A DNA stretch of 64,000 bases from Pisaster brevispinus. Its lineage: Eukaryota; Echinodermata; Asteroidea; Forcipulatida; Asteriidae. The stretch spans positions 32,002,272 to 32,066,271 of the forward strand of contig JAMKCF010000001.1 of the NCBI GenBank assembly GCA_023634235.1, read 5' to 3'. A program made the translations under genes and the position numbers. The notes beneath the pieces are model-generated. The model was not told the origin of the DNA. It did no database searches and saw nothing but the letters and a program-made list of their open reading frames with translations. Below, one piece after another: positions 21,854 to 33,350 of the stretch (position 1 is its first letter; every line of letters begins with the position of its first letter).

Positions 21854-21971
21854 GGTGACAAGCCTCCTCTGTGGTTACATCAGGAGAGTCTTGGACGGAG
21901 TGTTTCGATGGACGGACGGATGTTGCCATTGTGGAGATGTGGCATTTGACTGCTTAAACTTTCTGGAAGAC
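21823..21971 (-). CDS. MAP3K19: MAP3K19-like exon 1: start codon and 5' UTR
   Basis: The ATG lies at 21853 in a good context (CACCATG). An in-frame TAA eight codons upstream fixes this as the start. Coding is 21823-21853 (MSADLLRTNS plus one base), followed by a strong GTAAGT donor. The 5' UTR part probably begins at an AG at 21972-21973, so a further upstream noncoding exon is expected but was not found. That acceptor lies inside a tandem repeat that carries two more copies of the same acceptor-like sequence. Confidence 0.8.
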
Positions 21972-22225
21972 CTGTCAGAAAAGAAATAAAATTTGAGTTG
22001 ACAATTTGTGCAAATATATTTTATCTGCTGTTTCACTAATCAAATGATTAGGATCTGTGTGTATCTTTCATGAAGACCTGTCAGAAAAGAAATGAAATTT
22101 GAGTTGACAATTTGTGTAAATATATTTTATCTGCTATTCCACTAATCAAATTAAAGGATCTGTGTGTATCTTTCATGAAGACCTGTCAGAAAAGAAATGA
22201 AATTTTGATTTTTTTTTTTTTTTTT
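21966..22225. repeat. Tandem repeat, period about 107 bp, 2.4 copies
   Basis: GAAGACCTGTCAGAAAAGAAA starts units near 21967, 22074 and 22178. Each unit carries the minus-strand acceptor-like TTTCTTTTCTGACAG used before exon 1. The last unit ends in a poly-T run. Confidence 0.85.
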
Positions 22226-25200
22226 TTTCCTCCAATCAAATGATGATGATCTGTGAGTGTGAAATAGTGTACATAATGACAATTTTATAAGCATTTATGC
22301 TTTGTGAGAGTGTAAAATGTATACATGTACGTAGTACGTACAGTATGAATTTATTGTCTCTACTTGTAGCAGCATCACAGACTTGGGAATTTTGCTCAAC
22401 AATCAGGCAGATCATGTTTCTAGAATTACATACAAAATACATCTGTAATAGCTTTTTTTATGGACAAAGTTTCTATAATCAGGGAGATTTCAAACTTTCT
22501 CTTCAGAACATGAATAGATTGGTTTATTTCCAGGGAACTCTCTAAAGAATCAGGGAGAGTTGGCAACTCTGGTATCACCACCAAGTGATAAATTGCCTTG
22601 GCCACACCCCCCCCCCCAATTTAATACAAACTGATGATATTTTGACAAAATACGTTAATGAATACCAGACGTGTATGGGAAATTAAACATAGGGCATTAT
22701 CTTAATGCTAACAGTCCACACACAGCTTGCGAATATCCCATCACCCAACCATCTGATTCCAACCAAGTGTTCTCCGGCATTCTTCCACCCTTTGCTCAAC
22801 TGAGCAAGATCTGTACATCGTACATGTACTTGGTACCACCAAGCCATAAATTAGCCCCAAAACAAACCATAAACATTTTTTTTAAACATTTTTTATATCA
22901 AACTGGTATGGGAGCCCAGACATATGGTTAGGGGTACTGAATATCAGCGTCAAACAGCCAACACACAGCTTGCTAATATCCCATCATCTGACCATCTCAT
23001 TTGAACCTCTCCATCTTTTGTCCTCAATGCACTCTTCCGCACTTCGCTCCACTGAGCAAGCAGCCTTCACAATTATCACCCAGCAAGCAATTACCGCGAG
23101 AGGCAGGCTGTCTGATCTGAGTGGTATGGGAGATGGACACGTGGCTAGTTGAGTGCTGTCGACTGTAACGAGGTTGGGATTCCTTTGTTCGGGGAAGACA
23201 CTGCAGTGGCATGAGGATGCCGCTCTCATTAGAGTCTTTGCACTTGATTTGCATTTTAATAGTATACTGGTAGGCTATACATTGTGAACATGTGTATACA
23301 CACACCACAAACAATTCCTACCATATTAATGGTTGTTTACAATGAATGGATAATATCATTATACATTGTATGGGGCCTTTCAGTTAGAAAATTTAGATTT
23401 CTGTTTTTGTTTTTTATTGTTTTTTATTTTTTATTGTTTTGACCCATCCACCCACCCCAAATTTGATTTTTAAGTAGTGAATGGCTTCACAATATAATCT
23501 ATACACTGAAGAACAAAGTAATGTCTCAAATGAACCAGATATTTTTGACAAAAGTTCTCCAACATCAGTAGTTTTCAACAAGTTTTTTTCTGGCTTAAAC
23601 AAACAACTTTGTAGTTTATCAGGAATTAAATTGACGTTCTCTTGTGGCCAGCTGGGTACCTTTTCTTCTTCTTTTCAATGTTGATTTGTCTACTCTTTTT
23701 TTATACTGACTTGTGATTTTCAGTTATTTCTTGTGACCAACCCACCCACAAAAAAAAGAAAAAAAATCAATTTTTTGTTTTAACATCAATGACAATTCTG
23801 AATGGCCTCTAATTGCAAATAACTCTTCCAGAATCCTTTGATAAAGTACTGTATCTGTAGAAAAAAATAATTTTGGAAAACCAAAATATAATGTACATTG
23901 TACACTATGATACACAACTATATTGAGACAATCTATGGTAATTAAGTTGTGATGCAGTCAACACTGAAGTCATAAATATTTGCACACGTAGCGCATTCTC
24001 ACCCGCTATCATGGTCAGATCCCAAAACTGGAAAATGTAATTGTTTCGATAAACTTCTTCTGTGTATTTGTAGTCCTACATATACACAAAATCTGTAGAC
24101 GGATGTAGTACATTATGTGCTAACATTATTTCGTCCTAGACTTGCAATGTATTTTTATTTTATTTATTTTTTGAAAAAAAATGTTTAGATCAACAAAATT
24201 TCAGGTTTCAGGTTTGCATTTAATTCCACAGTATATTATAAACAAAACAAAGTAAATCCCAGAAAGTTAACCATACAAATGAAATAATGTAGCTCTAAGA
24301 ACCAAGTCAATTTACAAATTGCAAATTCAAAGGACTGCTTTCCCGTTTTAAACATCTTTCCTTTTTAGGTCCTAGACAGAGTTGATGCACACACAAGAAA
24401 TTGGAAGACAAAGCTGGATTAAAAAGAATCCCATCATGGATCACAAATGTAAATTCTATGTACTTGCCTCTGACTGGATGTTGTGTTAAAAATCCTCTAT
24501 TATAATGGTCAGCTGTGCAGTTCAGTCTGTACAACCACAAGGTGTACAGATGTTAACGTATGTATCAATCCACACAGAAAAGAATTGTGTTTGAGATAAT
24601 AATAACAATCCACAGAGAGTGGAATGTGCCTGCAGCCCAGTATTTGTCCATGGAATTAAAAGGCTTTATAAAGAATTATAAAGCACCAACATAATAATAT
24701 ACAAGTTAAACATAACATGTACTAAACCCACAGTTACCATTTATGTTCACCACACTTCACCAGCAAGATGGGAAGAGAAGATCTGCATCCATCAATGTTC
24801 AGTGTACACTTGTTGTCCGATGACCCAATAAAACACACTGTGTACACTTTGCACTAGGTCCACTGGGCTTCCTCACTGAATTTAGGCTCAGTCTCAGAGC
24901 AGCTCACACAGTCCCAGCTACATCTATAATTCACTGACTGAAGTACACGCAACACACTCTCCACGTGGTACAAATTTACAAACATTCCATTCAGCGTACA
25001 GTCAGTGTACATACAAAAGCAGCATCAGCAGTGATACACTGTGAGAGATATAAATTACGCGCCATTTGGTGGCGGTCGTTAACTCGTCTCAATTAAATGC
25101 ACACACGCATATAATTAGCTGTGGATTGTTCCATTCCTAATGGATGGGTGTGTGTGTGTGATGTTTGGGCATGTGAAAGCGTAAAACGTCAAACGTGTTA

Positions 25201-25415
25201 AATGTGCCACTGAACATTTCACAGAATATGTACAATGTATACACAAATAGGAAAACGGAAAAAAGAAGTTTTGAGACCAGAGTATCCAAAATTTGATGTT
25301 CTGCCCTGGCAATAGGCATTCTATAGTAGAAAAACAAACAAAAATTCTAAAAATCAAGTAATAAACCACAAAGGAAACTGACTGGGTAAATTGTAAATAA
25401 TTTGGCTTCGAACAA
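22226..25415. other. Intergenic: AT-rich, no gene seen
   Basis: No supportable ORF on either strand. A diverged direct duplication (22680-22812 and 22930-23062) shares CACACAGCTTGC(G/T)AATATCC and ACTGAGCAAG. T-rich runs lie at 23400-23450. A noncoding first exon of the ankyrin-kinase gene could lie here, but I cannot place it. Confidence 0.5.
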
Positions 25416-25419
25416 AGAA

Positions 25420-25625
25420 TAATTGACTGGAGCAGGACCTCCGGATTTTAAACATACCAGCGCTCTACCAACTGAGCTATCCAGCCTTACATGTATGTTG
25501 ATAGGGCTGGATAGCTGGATAGCTCAGTTCTGGTAGAGCATCGGTATGTTAATCCGGAGGTCGTTGGTTCAAGTCCCGCTCCAGTCAACTTTTCTTTGTT
25601 CAAACCCAAATTATAAATTATAAAA
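25420..25625. mobile_element. Inverted pair of SINE-1 tRNA-like bodies
   Basis: A minus-strand copy (25430-25490, GCTCTACCAACTGAGCTATC) faces a plus-strand copy (25504-25595, with TAGCTCAGTTCTGGTAGAGC and GGTTCAAGTCCC) with under 20 bp between them. Confidence 0.85.
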
Positions 25626-26318
25626 GGTACATTTTATAATAAAAAGTAAAGAGCCGTTGTTTTTTTTTTTTTTAAGAAAAAACATTGTTTGATTATTCCT
25701 GGAACAGACTGTTTATCCGCTGTTGTTTTGGACAATAAATAAATAAATATATATTGTACACAATTCCTTTAGCACAATTGATGGTGTACAAAATGTACTA
25801 TGTACACTACATTACACCACTTGTGTGTATTAACAGGAAATTGTTTAATTTTTCACTGATTGTATTTTAGATTCCAAAGTCCAATTTAATTATAGAACAG
25901 ATACTGATACATGTAGAAGAGAGTAAATTAAATCAACAATAATTAGCTCTTTAATTAGAAAAGTAATTAGTGTGCTTCTGATAACAACAGTTCGTTTAAA
26001 AATGCATCAAAAACTTGCGGCAGAGATTTGACAAGTTTAAACCATAAAATGCACGTTGGATATACATGTATACTGTTTACTACATTTAAATTTGAGTCAC
26101 GGCTCTACCCATGCACAAGCTAGCGTATCGAGCCGATACGCACAAACTGCATGCCAATATGCGCAAAATTTCGGTCTGGAATGCCCCACAGTTTGGAAAA
26201 AACCTGGGGAGAATCCTTCCACACTTTAACAAAATCCAACACCATGGAGAACTCAATACCCAAACTGTTTCAAACTCTGATTTAAGGCAGTAAGGTTGCA
26301 AGCCTGATCCCCAAGTAA
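25626..26318. other. Intergenic: nothing recognised
   Basis: AT-rich. Short ORFs on both strands near 26090-26300 overlap each other and show no family likeness. Confidence 0.5.
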
Positions 26319-26502
26319 AGCCCGGTTCATACTTCCTGCGAACGCGAATGTGAAGCGAATATTGACGTCACAAATTCGCAACAAATAATTCGCAGCAGTT
26401 GAAATGTGCTCAACTCCTGCGAAACATTCGCTGTGAAAACGGCCCTTTGACGTCAAAATTCACTTGCATTCGCATTCGCAGGAAGTATGAACCGGGCTTA
26501 AA
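26319..26502. mobile_element. Palindromic MITE family C
   Basis: Long near-perfect inverted ends: AAGCCCGGTTCATACTTCCT and its reverse at 26481-26501. Inner CGAATTTGTGACGTC-type arms also pair. Flanks look like TAAA/TTAA, and a diverged copy at 6972 has TTAA on both sides, which would fit a piggyBac-like or Kolobok-like mover. Confidence 0.8.
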
Positions 26503-28950
26503 GCATTACTTGAGCAGCCCTCATCAGTCCAACAGAATCAAACAAAACATGCAACTTAGGAATTTGACGGGTTGGGACAGTTTGGGGTAAAACTGTAGGA
26601 CAGCATTCTCCCAGTAGTCCGGTGGCCAGATTCTACATGGACATACACCTGAGTGAGGAGTGAGGACTGGTCAGTCAAAATTCATTCCAAGTGGTCCGGC
26701 CATCTACAATGTACATTTCAACCGCAACTCGTGAGGGCGTATGTGGATAAATTTCACATGATGAAAAACAAGTAAACAAACAGGGTTTTTTCACTTTTTT
26801 ATTGTATTTTTTATGTATTTCTTCATTGGTGCAAGAAAACTACAAACAGGCAATTATAATAAGCTAAAACTGCTACTGTGATGCAAGACATTCCCTGATG
26901 ACAGCGCCCTCATGCGGTCACAAATATATGGTCAACTCCATTTAATGTGAAATAGGCCCCCCTATGCAGTGAAAAAACTAACTGTTCCTGTTCCATTATA
27001 AATGACTTTCCTTTTCTTTCTCATGTCCCTTTTATGCCTTGGTGAAAAGAGGAAAAACATTTACAGGGGAAAAAAGTTTCAAGTAAACAGCTCAAAGGGA
27101 ATTAATGTTTGGTGATGTTTAGAATTAAACCCAAAAAAAATCTTGCATTGAACTGAACTTTGCACATTGAAAACAAAAACCATGTGCAACAAGAAAAACA
27201 TTCACAATTTTGAAAAAGTTTTTGAGAATACAATCTGCACTTAAACGAAGTTGGATAACTGCCAACCCCTAAAATTAGGGCATAATATACACTTTCCTTC
27301 ATGACTATTTGCTTGTGAAGCTCTGATGAGCATTGTCAAAAACCAACCCAGCGGCACATTTTGGGGGGGAACTCGACTCGACGCTGGGTTTAGACTGGTA
27401 TGAGAAACACTTTTAACAAAGCTGAATGGGTTTATCCAACCGGAACCTACGCAGTGGATTATTTGCCTGTACCACTTGCTCTTTATGGGCAGTGTTGCCA
27501 GACTAATGTCCCCGTGTGCTTCTGCCTTGGGTGACTGATGGAATAATTTCGAAAATTGGGTCTTTTTGGTGTTGTGTGTACCGTTGTATGCAAATCTAGA
27601 CACACATTTATGTACACAATCCCACAAATGTGTCAAATTATTCGTAAGCTTTCTCTGAGTTTAAACCAAAACCAAAATAAAGAAAAATCACAGCAACGGC
27701 TTTTGGAAGCATTCTGAAGGCCTTAAGTTTGTACATGTACCCTTGTATATGAGATGTTCTGCGCACTAGTACATGTATAGTAACATACACCTGTACATGT
27801 GTGATTAAAATTTTACATTACATATAACTGCCACGCATACTGAGGTAGACCTACACAAAACACTGTAATATCACAATGTACAATTCCAACAAGATAAGAT
27901 GACTGAAAGTTTATTTCTCGTCTCTGCAGTGCACTTGTAGCCTTCATACATACGGTAAGGGTGATTTCACATTTTATAGGAATACAGAATAGGCCTACAG
28001 TTTACTTGCTTGTCTGCAATATCCACAAACCAAAATGTGTGTACTACAGTATTAATACAGAATTGTTGAACACCAACTGAACACCAAATAAAGTAAAGAG
28101 CATGTTCAGCACTGTGTCAGGTCAGATCCAGAATTAGTTCAAGTTCCTTTTCACACACAAAAAATCACAAAGAAAACAAAAACTAGAAACATCCAGGATC
28201 TCCTTACCCATTTTAGTTGTGGTCTTTTGCTCCTGAAGTCAACAGAACTTTCACAGTATGCGCCTAAAATGTACAAGTTTGTACTTCTCAGCAATATCAA
28301 TGTTTCAACAATTGTCTTATTACAAAAAATGTCCCCTTGGAGGAAAAAAAGGCACATGCAGCTGTCCAGCTGCTCCCTCAGCAACTTTTTAATCCAAATG
28401 AAGTCATTTGTCGAAATGGTTCATCAAAGTGATTCTCTCATCCTACAATTCTGAATAATTTGACCCTGACCTCTATGGCCCGTTCATTCATGAAAAAAAG
28501 TCTGGGATTGGGGCAAGGTCACTGAACAAAACAAAATTTGCTACATTTCAGAAGGGATTATACTCTCAGGGTTAATTATCAGACGTTTCAAAGAAACTCT
28601 TGGGTGACCATTCAGGACTTTAGTAATTATAGTTTTGGCCGAACTAGTAGATACTTTCAGACCATTATCAGGGATAGGCTGTTGAGAAAAAAAACCCTGA
28701 ACTGTGAGCGCAAAGCGTGAAGGCTTGCAAGGGCGAAAAACTTTCGAGCTCGAAGCCTACTTACGTGCATTTGTCTTTTGTTTTAAGAGCCCTAATCTGC
28801 ACTCTTGGGCATTCTACATGTATTTGGTTTTATCTTCATGTTTTTTATGGTCTTAATTTTATTTTATTTATTTATTTTTTTGGGGGGTGGTGAAAAAGCG
28901 GATTTCCAGTTAAAAACGTAGAAATCACATCCCTGATTATCCAAAGTGTA
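26503..28950. other. Intergenic: nothing recognised
   Basis: No coding signal I trust. A 131-codon ORF on the minus strand (27241-27636) has no spliced partner or known domain. Several ACATGTAC clusters lie at 27730-27800. Confidence 0.45.
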
Positions 28951-29095
28951 TTGTCGCAGAATATCATGAAGTGAAATCTAGATTATTCCATTTCACGAGG
29001 CGAAGCCGGGTGAAATAGAAAAGCCTGATTTGACCGAGTGAAACGGAAAGCCAGATTTCACCGAGTGATTACATGTACATTCTGCGAAAATAAGT
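28951..29095. repeat. Small palindromic element
   Basis: TGTCGCAGAAT and ATTCTGCGAAA bracket internal copies of TTTCACGAGGCGAAGCCGG, TGACCGAGTGAAA and TTTCACCGAGTGA. Probably a MITE; no coding potential. Confidence 0.55.
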
Positions 29096-29244
29096 ACACG
29101 AACCTAAGTGCATTCACTAGGCTGATCAGGTTTACATAACTTACATGTAAATCCTTGGCACTTCAGAATTCTTCACAATAAAGACAATAAGAGACAAGCA
29201 TCTACTTGTCCAACCCATCTTTAGAAATTCTTTTAAAACAATCT

Positions 29245-29455
29245 ACACAACATGGATGACTCCACGCAGACACCAACCGCGTCCGTCCTGACACAATATT
29301 GCCTCATTTGGACAAACAGGCTGGGAATTATTATTTTTGTCAACAACCCTGTGAAGTGTCCAATAATAATCCATATCGACACAATCGACACAATCTACAC
29401 AACATGGATGACTCCATGCAGACACCAAGTGTCCAATAATAATCCATATTGGAAG
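29245..29455. repeat. Local direct duplications
   Basis: TCTACACAACATGGATGACT plus GCAGACACCAA occur at 29251 and 29395. GTGTCCAATAATAATCCATAT occurs at 29356 and 29429. Confidence 0.8.
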
Positions 29456-29898
29456 GGCGCCTGTCTTCATTAATTAGAGTGTTATGGCAGTAAATACATG
29501 ACATAGGATGACATGCGACGCAAGTTCCACCAATCAACTGACAGGGATCTGTGTGGTTGTTAACTAACAAATCATTGTTCAAAATATTACCATTTGTAAC
29601 CTGTTGTAACCAACCCACAGGTGAAAGAATGATTCTGGAAACTGTTGCCAACGAAACATGGTCTGAATGTTTCAACCCAGTTCAGAAAGTAACCCTAAAC
29701 AATACACAAAATAAGTCGTTTGAGTTTTCTACTGAATGACTGTCCCCAAGGTGTGTGACGTACAACCTAATTAGGATTAATATTCCTTCAGCCAAGGGTT
29801 AAAAAAAATGTCTGGACTTGCAAGACAAGATCAAAACAATTAGAAAAAACTGACTACTGTCCATGAAGGTTATTTTATCTTATTTGGATAGACTACCT

Positions 29899-30060
29899 GG
29901 GGCCGATTTCACAAAGAGCTAAGATTGATCTTAACTGCCAATTGATCTTAGTAGTTGCTAAGCAAAGTGTGATATCACAATACAAATCACTATGGTAATA
30001 CTGACAACTCATCTTAAGATTTAAATCTTAAATCTCTTTGTGAAATCGGCCCTTGGCCCC
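29899..30060. mobile_element. MITE family A copy
   Basis: GGGGCCGATTTCACAAAGAG to CTCTTTGTGAAATCGGCCC, with the family core AAGTGTGATATCACAATA. Confidence 0.85.
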
Positions 30061-33000
30061 TCAAAATAAAACAAAAGATCTTCTTCGAAAATGACGAACT
30101 GGGCTTTTTTGTGCTGATGTCTCTCACTGCTTTCAACAATGTAGTATCCATTTTCATTGTGAAAAATTGTACTGCTGTGACTTAGCCTAAATTTCAGAAA
30201 ACCTGTTGCAAACTGCTTACCAACCAAACGAACCTGGTATGCAAAACATTTTTAATGGCCTGACATTTTTACCCTAGCATAGTCCGTCTAAGCCTTCCAG
30301 ACAGACTCTGCTACAGGTCGAAACGTCAGGCCAATAACTAGGCCCTATTGTTTTGTGATAAAATGTCAATTGCATTGATAGGAGATCAAACGTTCACTTT
30401 GAAATGCTTAAAAAATCAACAGGGCTTCATGGGTCTAGTTTTAAACAATGCATAAATCCACAAGAGTATGCTCTTAAGAGTTATTTTTCAGCCAGACCAC
30501 TTACTTGGACAAAATTTTGACTGGTCCTAATCAGGTGTTTCAACCAGCATTTGATCAACCAGCATTTGGTCAGCCGACCACTGATAAAATAACATTTTGA
30601 CCAGTATATTAATTATGCTACACGCCTCCCTTCCATAGTGTATCATCCTTTAAAAAAAGTCCACAACATAAGGTGTTAAAGATCATGAAAAGTACACAGG
30701 TCTTGTTACTCATCAAAACAAGCAACACATCAAGGCCACCACTGTGTGATGTATTTCCCTAACAGAAGAAAGCACAGAGTGTTTTTCATTACACATTGAA
30801 ACTAATCAATAATTGGACAAAGGATCCCCTCTGCGATCAGCACAATCAGGCAAGGACAAGTTTCCAACGAGAGTCAGACGGATTATTGGAAGACAGTGAT
30901 AATGGGATGATGTTCACGATTGCATCACAGTTGCAAAATATTTTTAACTAAAGGTGTCGATCTATACACTGGTGTGTCACACAGTGAAGACAAAAGATGT
31001 ATTTTAGTCAAACTACAGAGAGATGAAAACAATTGTAATCCACTGAGGTGGAGAGGCGGTTACCAAAATTAAATATCATGAAAAACGAACGGGACAAAAT
31101 CAATAAAATTAAAGAACTATTGAAGGAGACCATTCGTTTTGAGTTTCAGTCGACAACCAAAGGAGTTAGAAGGCTAACAATATTAGGCCTACATGAAGGT
31201 TTGTAAATGTAATCATTGTACTGTATTCCAAATTCTGAATCTACTCTGTACAGCATTAGAATAAATAAATATTTGGTTTGCGGTAACACAATGTGTATAT
31301 CTACACAGTACTAGCTAAAATAAATAGCAAGACAATTTACAAACAACGAACAAATCTACACAGAAAAAGAAATATGCACACATGGTGTTACCACAAACTG
31401 ATACCTCACCATGCAAAGCATCAAATCCCATCAAGAAATATAGGTTATTGGTCGGGTCATTGGCCACAAGCTACTGTAGCTACCCTATAATCAGTACATG
31501 TTTACTTCCACCATAATGGGTCATTGGTTGGTTGATAAACATCTCAAATAAACATAGTTAGTGGATTAGCCTACTGATCCTAAACACCAAACACTGTGAT
31601 GACCTTAAGGTGTTACTTCAGGAGGGTCAAACAATCAGTGTGTTATCAGTAAATAAGTTTATTGCAAGTGTCTAAAACTGGTCAAGCCTGCTGATGGACA
31701 CTGCAAAGTACATTCAGTGGTCACTCACGTTTAAACACATCCACTGCATTGTGGACACTATGTGTAATTACACTTTTAAAAAGTCAAACAAGTACTATTA
31801 TTTACAACAGGGTTCGATTCTCGGTCATGACACTTGTGTCCTACAGCAAGACACTTACTGTACATTAGTCATTATTGTTTCCCTTAACACAGGTGTATGG
31901 GAAACCTGAGATGGCTGGGACAGTAATGTGTTGGATTAACTCCTCAGCACTAATTTAAAAGCAGCTTGGTGCTGCATACTCCCTAAGGAGTAAAGAAAGT
32001 TAGAGGAATGGTCTAAAAGTATGCCCGATGAAAAGGGATAATAATGTTGTAAAGCACCTTGATCTAGCTAAGTACTACGATACAATGTAAAGAACCAATT
32101 GTCACCTAAATCAAATAAAATTAAAAAACAGTACCCGTTCAATAATGTTCAAAGTCCAGAGATGCAAGGTCTACGCATCCTTGGCTATTTAAATGTCGAG
32201 AGCAGATAGATCAGAGAGAAATGAAAACAACTGTTCTACATTGTACCTCTGTTTTCCCCAATTGTGACAATTGTCACGTCACTGTCAATATTATTAGTCT
32301 CACCACAGACCCGAATATCCAGGTTACCATGTAACAGGACTCACTACCCACAGACCTGTCACTGTTCATAAACAGTAATCATTAACTCACTGAATGGGTA
32401 AATGGACTTCAAGCTCTAACCTATGACTCAGAATATCTCTCCACTTAGCCAATCACGGACCACCTCCCCTGTACAGTCTACTTTACTACGCCATGAGATG
32501 TGTTTAGCACATGGTGTACACAGTGTTGGGCCGATCCTAATGCTATGGCGACTTGTTGACACGTTACTATGACAACGGATTCCGGTGAAAGCAGCTGTCT
32601 GGGTGTTGTCTGGGCTTATGTATGTACTGTGTGCATGTTGAATGCGGGATATTATTATTAAAACTGATGATCAGGCATGATTGTTCAGGATGTTACATGT
32701 AGGTAATAAAAATAATTAGAAATATGCTTAGTTTTTTTAAACAATGTATACCTTTCATAGCCATGTCAAATTCACTGCCTGTTTGCAAGAAAGCACTTAA
32801 AACCATTTTTTTCCTTCATAGTTTCTTGCTTTTGTTTATTTGTTGTATTGCAATGCAATTGTCTGCTGTTGCAGTCTAAATAAAAATTACGTAAAAGACC
32901 AGTACTGTACAATGTACATGAGAGTAAAAACGACCAAAGTACATCGGTCTCTATTAATTGCAAACAACTTTGAACTACATGTAATTGTTAATTCATTGAA

Positions 33001-33109
33001 ACTAAACATCTTTGCTTCCTGGTTGGGTGAAAAAAAAATCTCTAAGGACAACTGGTAAGTAGCCTATCAAGTTAAATGTAAACAGTACGTATCGTAATTC
33101 GTAATGTAT
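30061..33109. other. Intergenic: no gene; SINE-2 scrap
   Basis: A SINE-2 box B fragment (GGGTTCGATTCTCGGTCATG) on the plus strand lies at 31810-31860. Otherwise AT-rich sequence without supported features. Confidence 0.45.
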
Positions 33110-33350
33110 TTTAAAGTAAACTTGGGTGTGATCCCTGGTTGTGGGGCAGTGACAGGTTGGACGGCTTCTGACTGGCACCCCCGAACAAAGATACTGAAAA
33201 ATCCGGAAGACTACCAAAATTAGAGCTAGGTGGTTCAGTTGGTAGAGCGCCGCCTTGTTAACATGGTTAATCTGGAGGTCGCACTCGCATGTTTAAATCC
33301 TGCTTTAGTCAATTTTTCTTTGTTCAAACCCAAAATTATTTTGTAATAAA
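33110..33350 (+). mobile_element. SINE-1 copy
   Basis: Leader AACTTGGGTGTGATCCCTGG, box A GGTTCAGTTGGTAGAGCG, a degraded box B and the tail TTTTTCTTTGTTCAAACCCA. An extra ten or so bases lie in the anticodon arm. Confidence 0.75.

Noticed and set aside
27241..27636. 131-codon minus-strand ORF
   Set aside because: No domain, no splice partner and no start context. It may be old repeat sequence.
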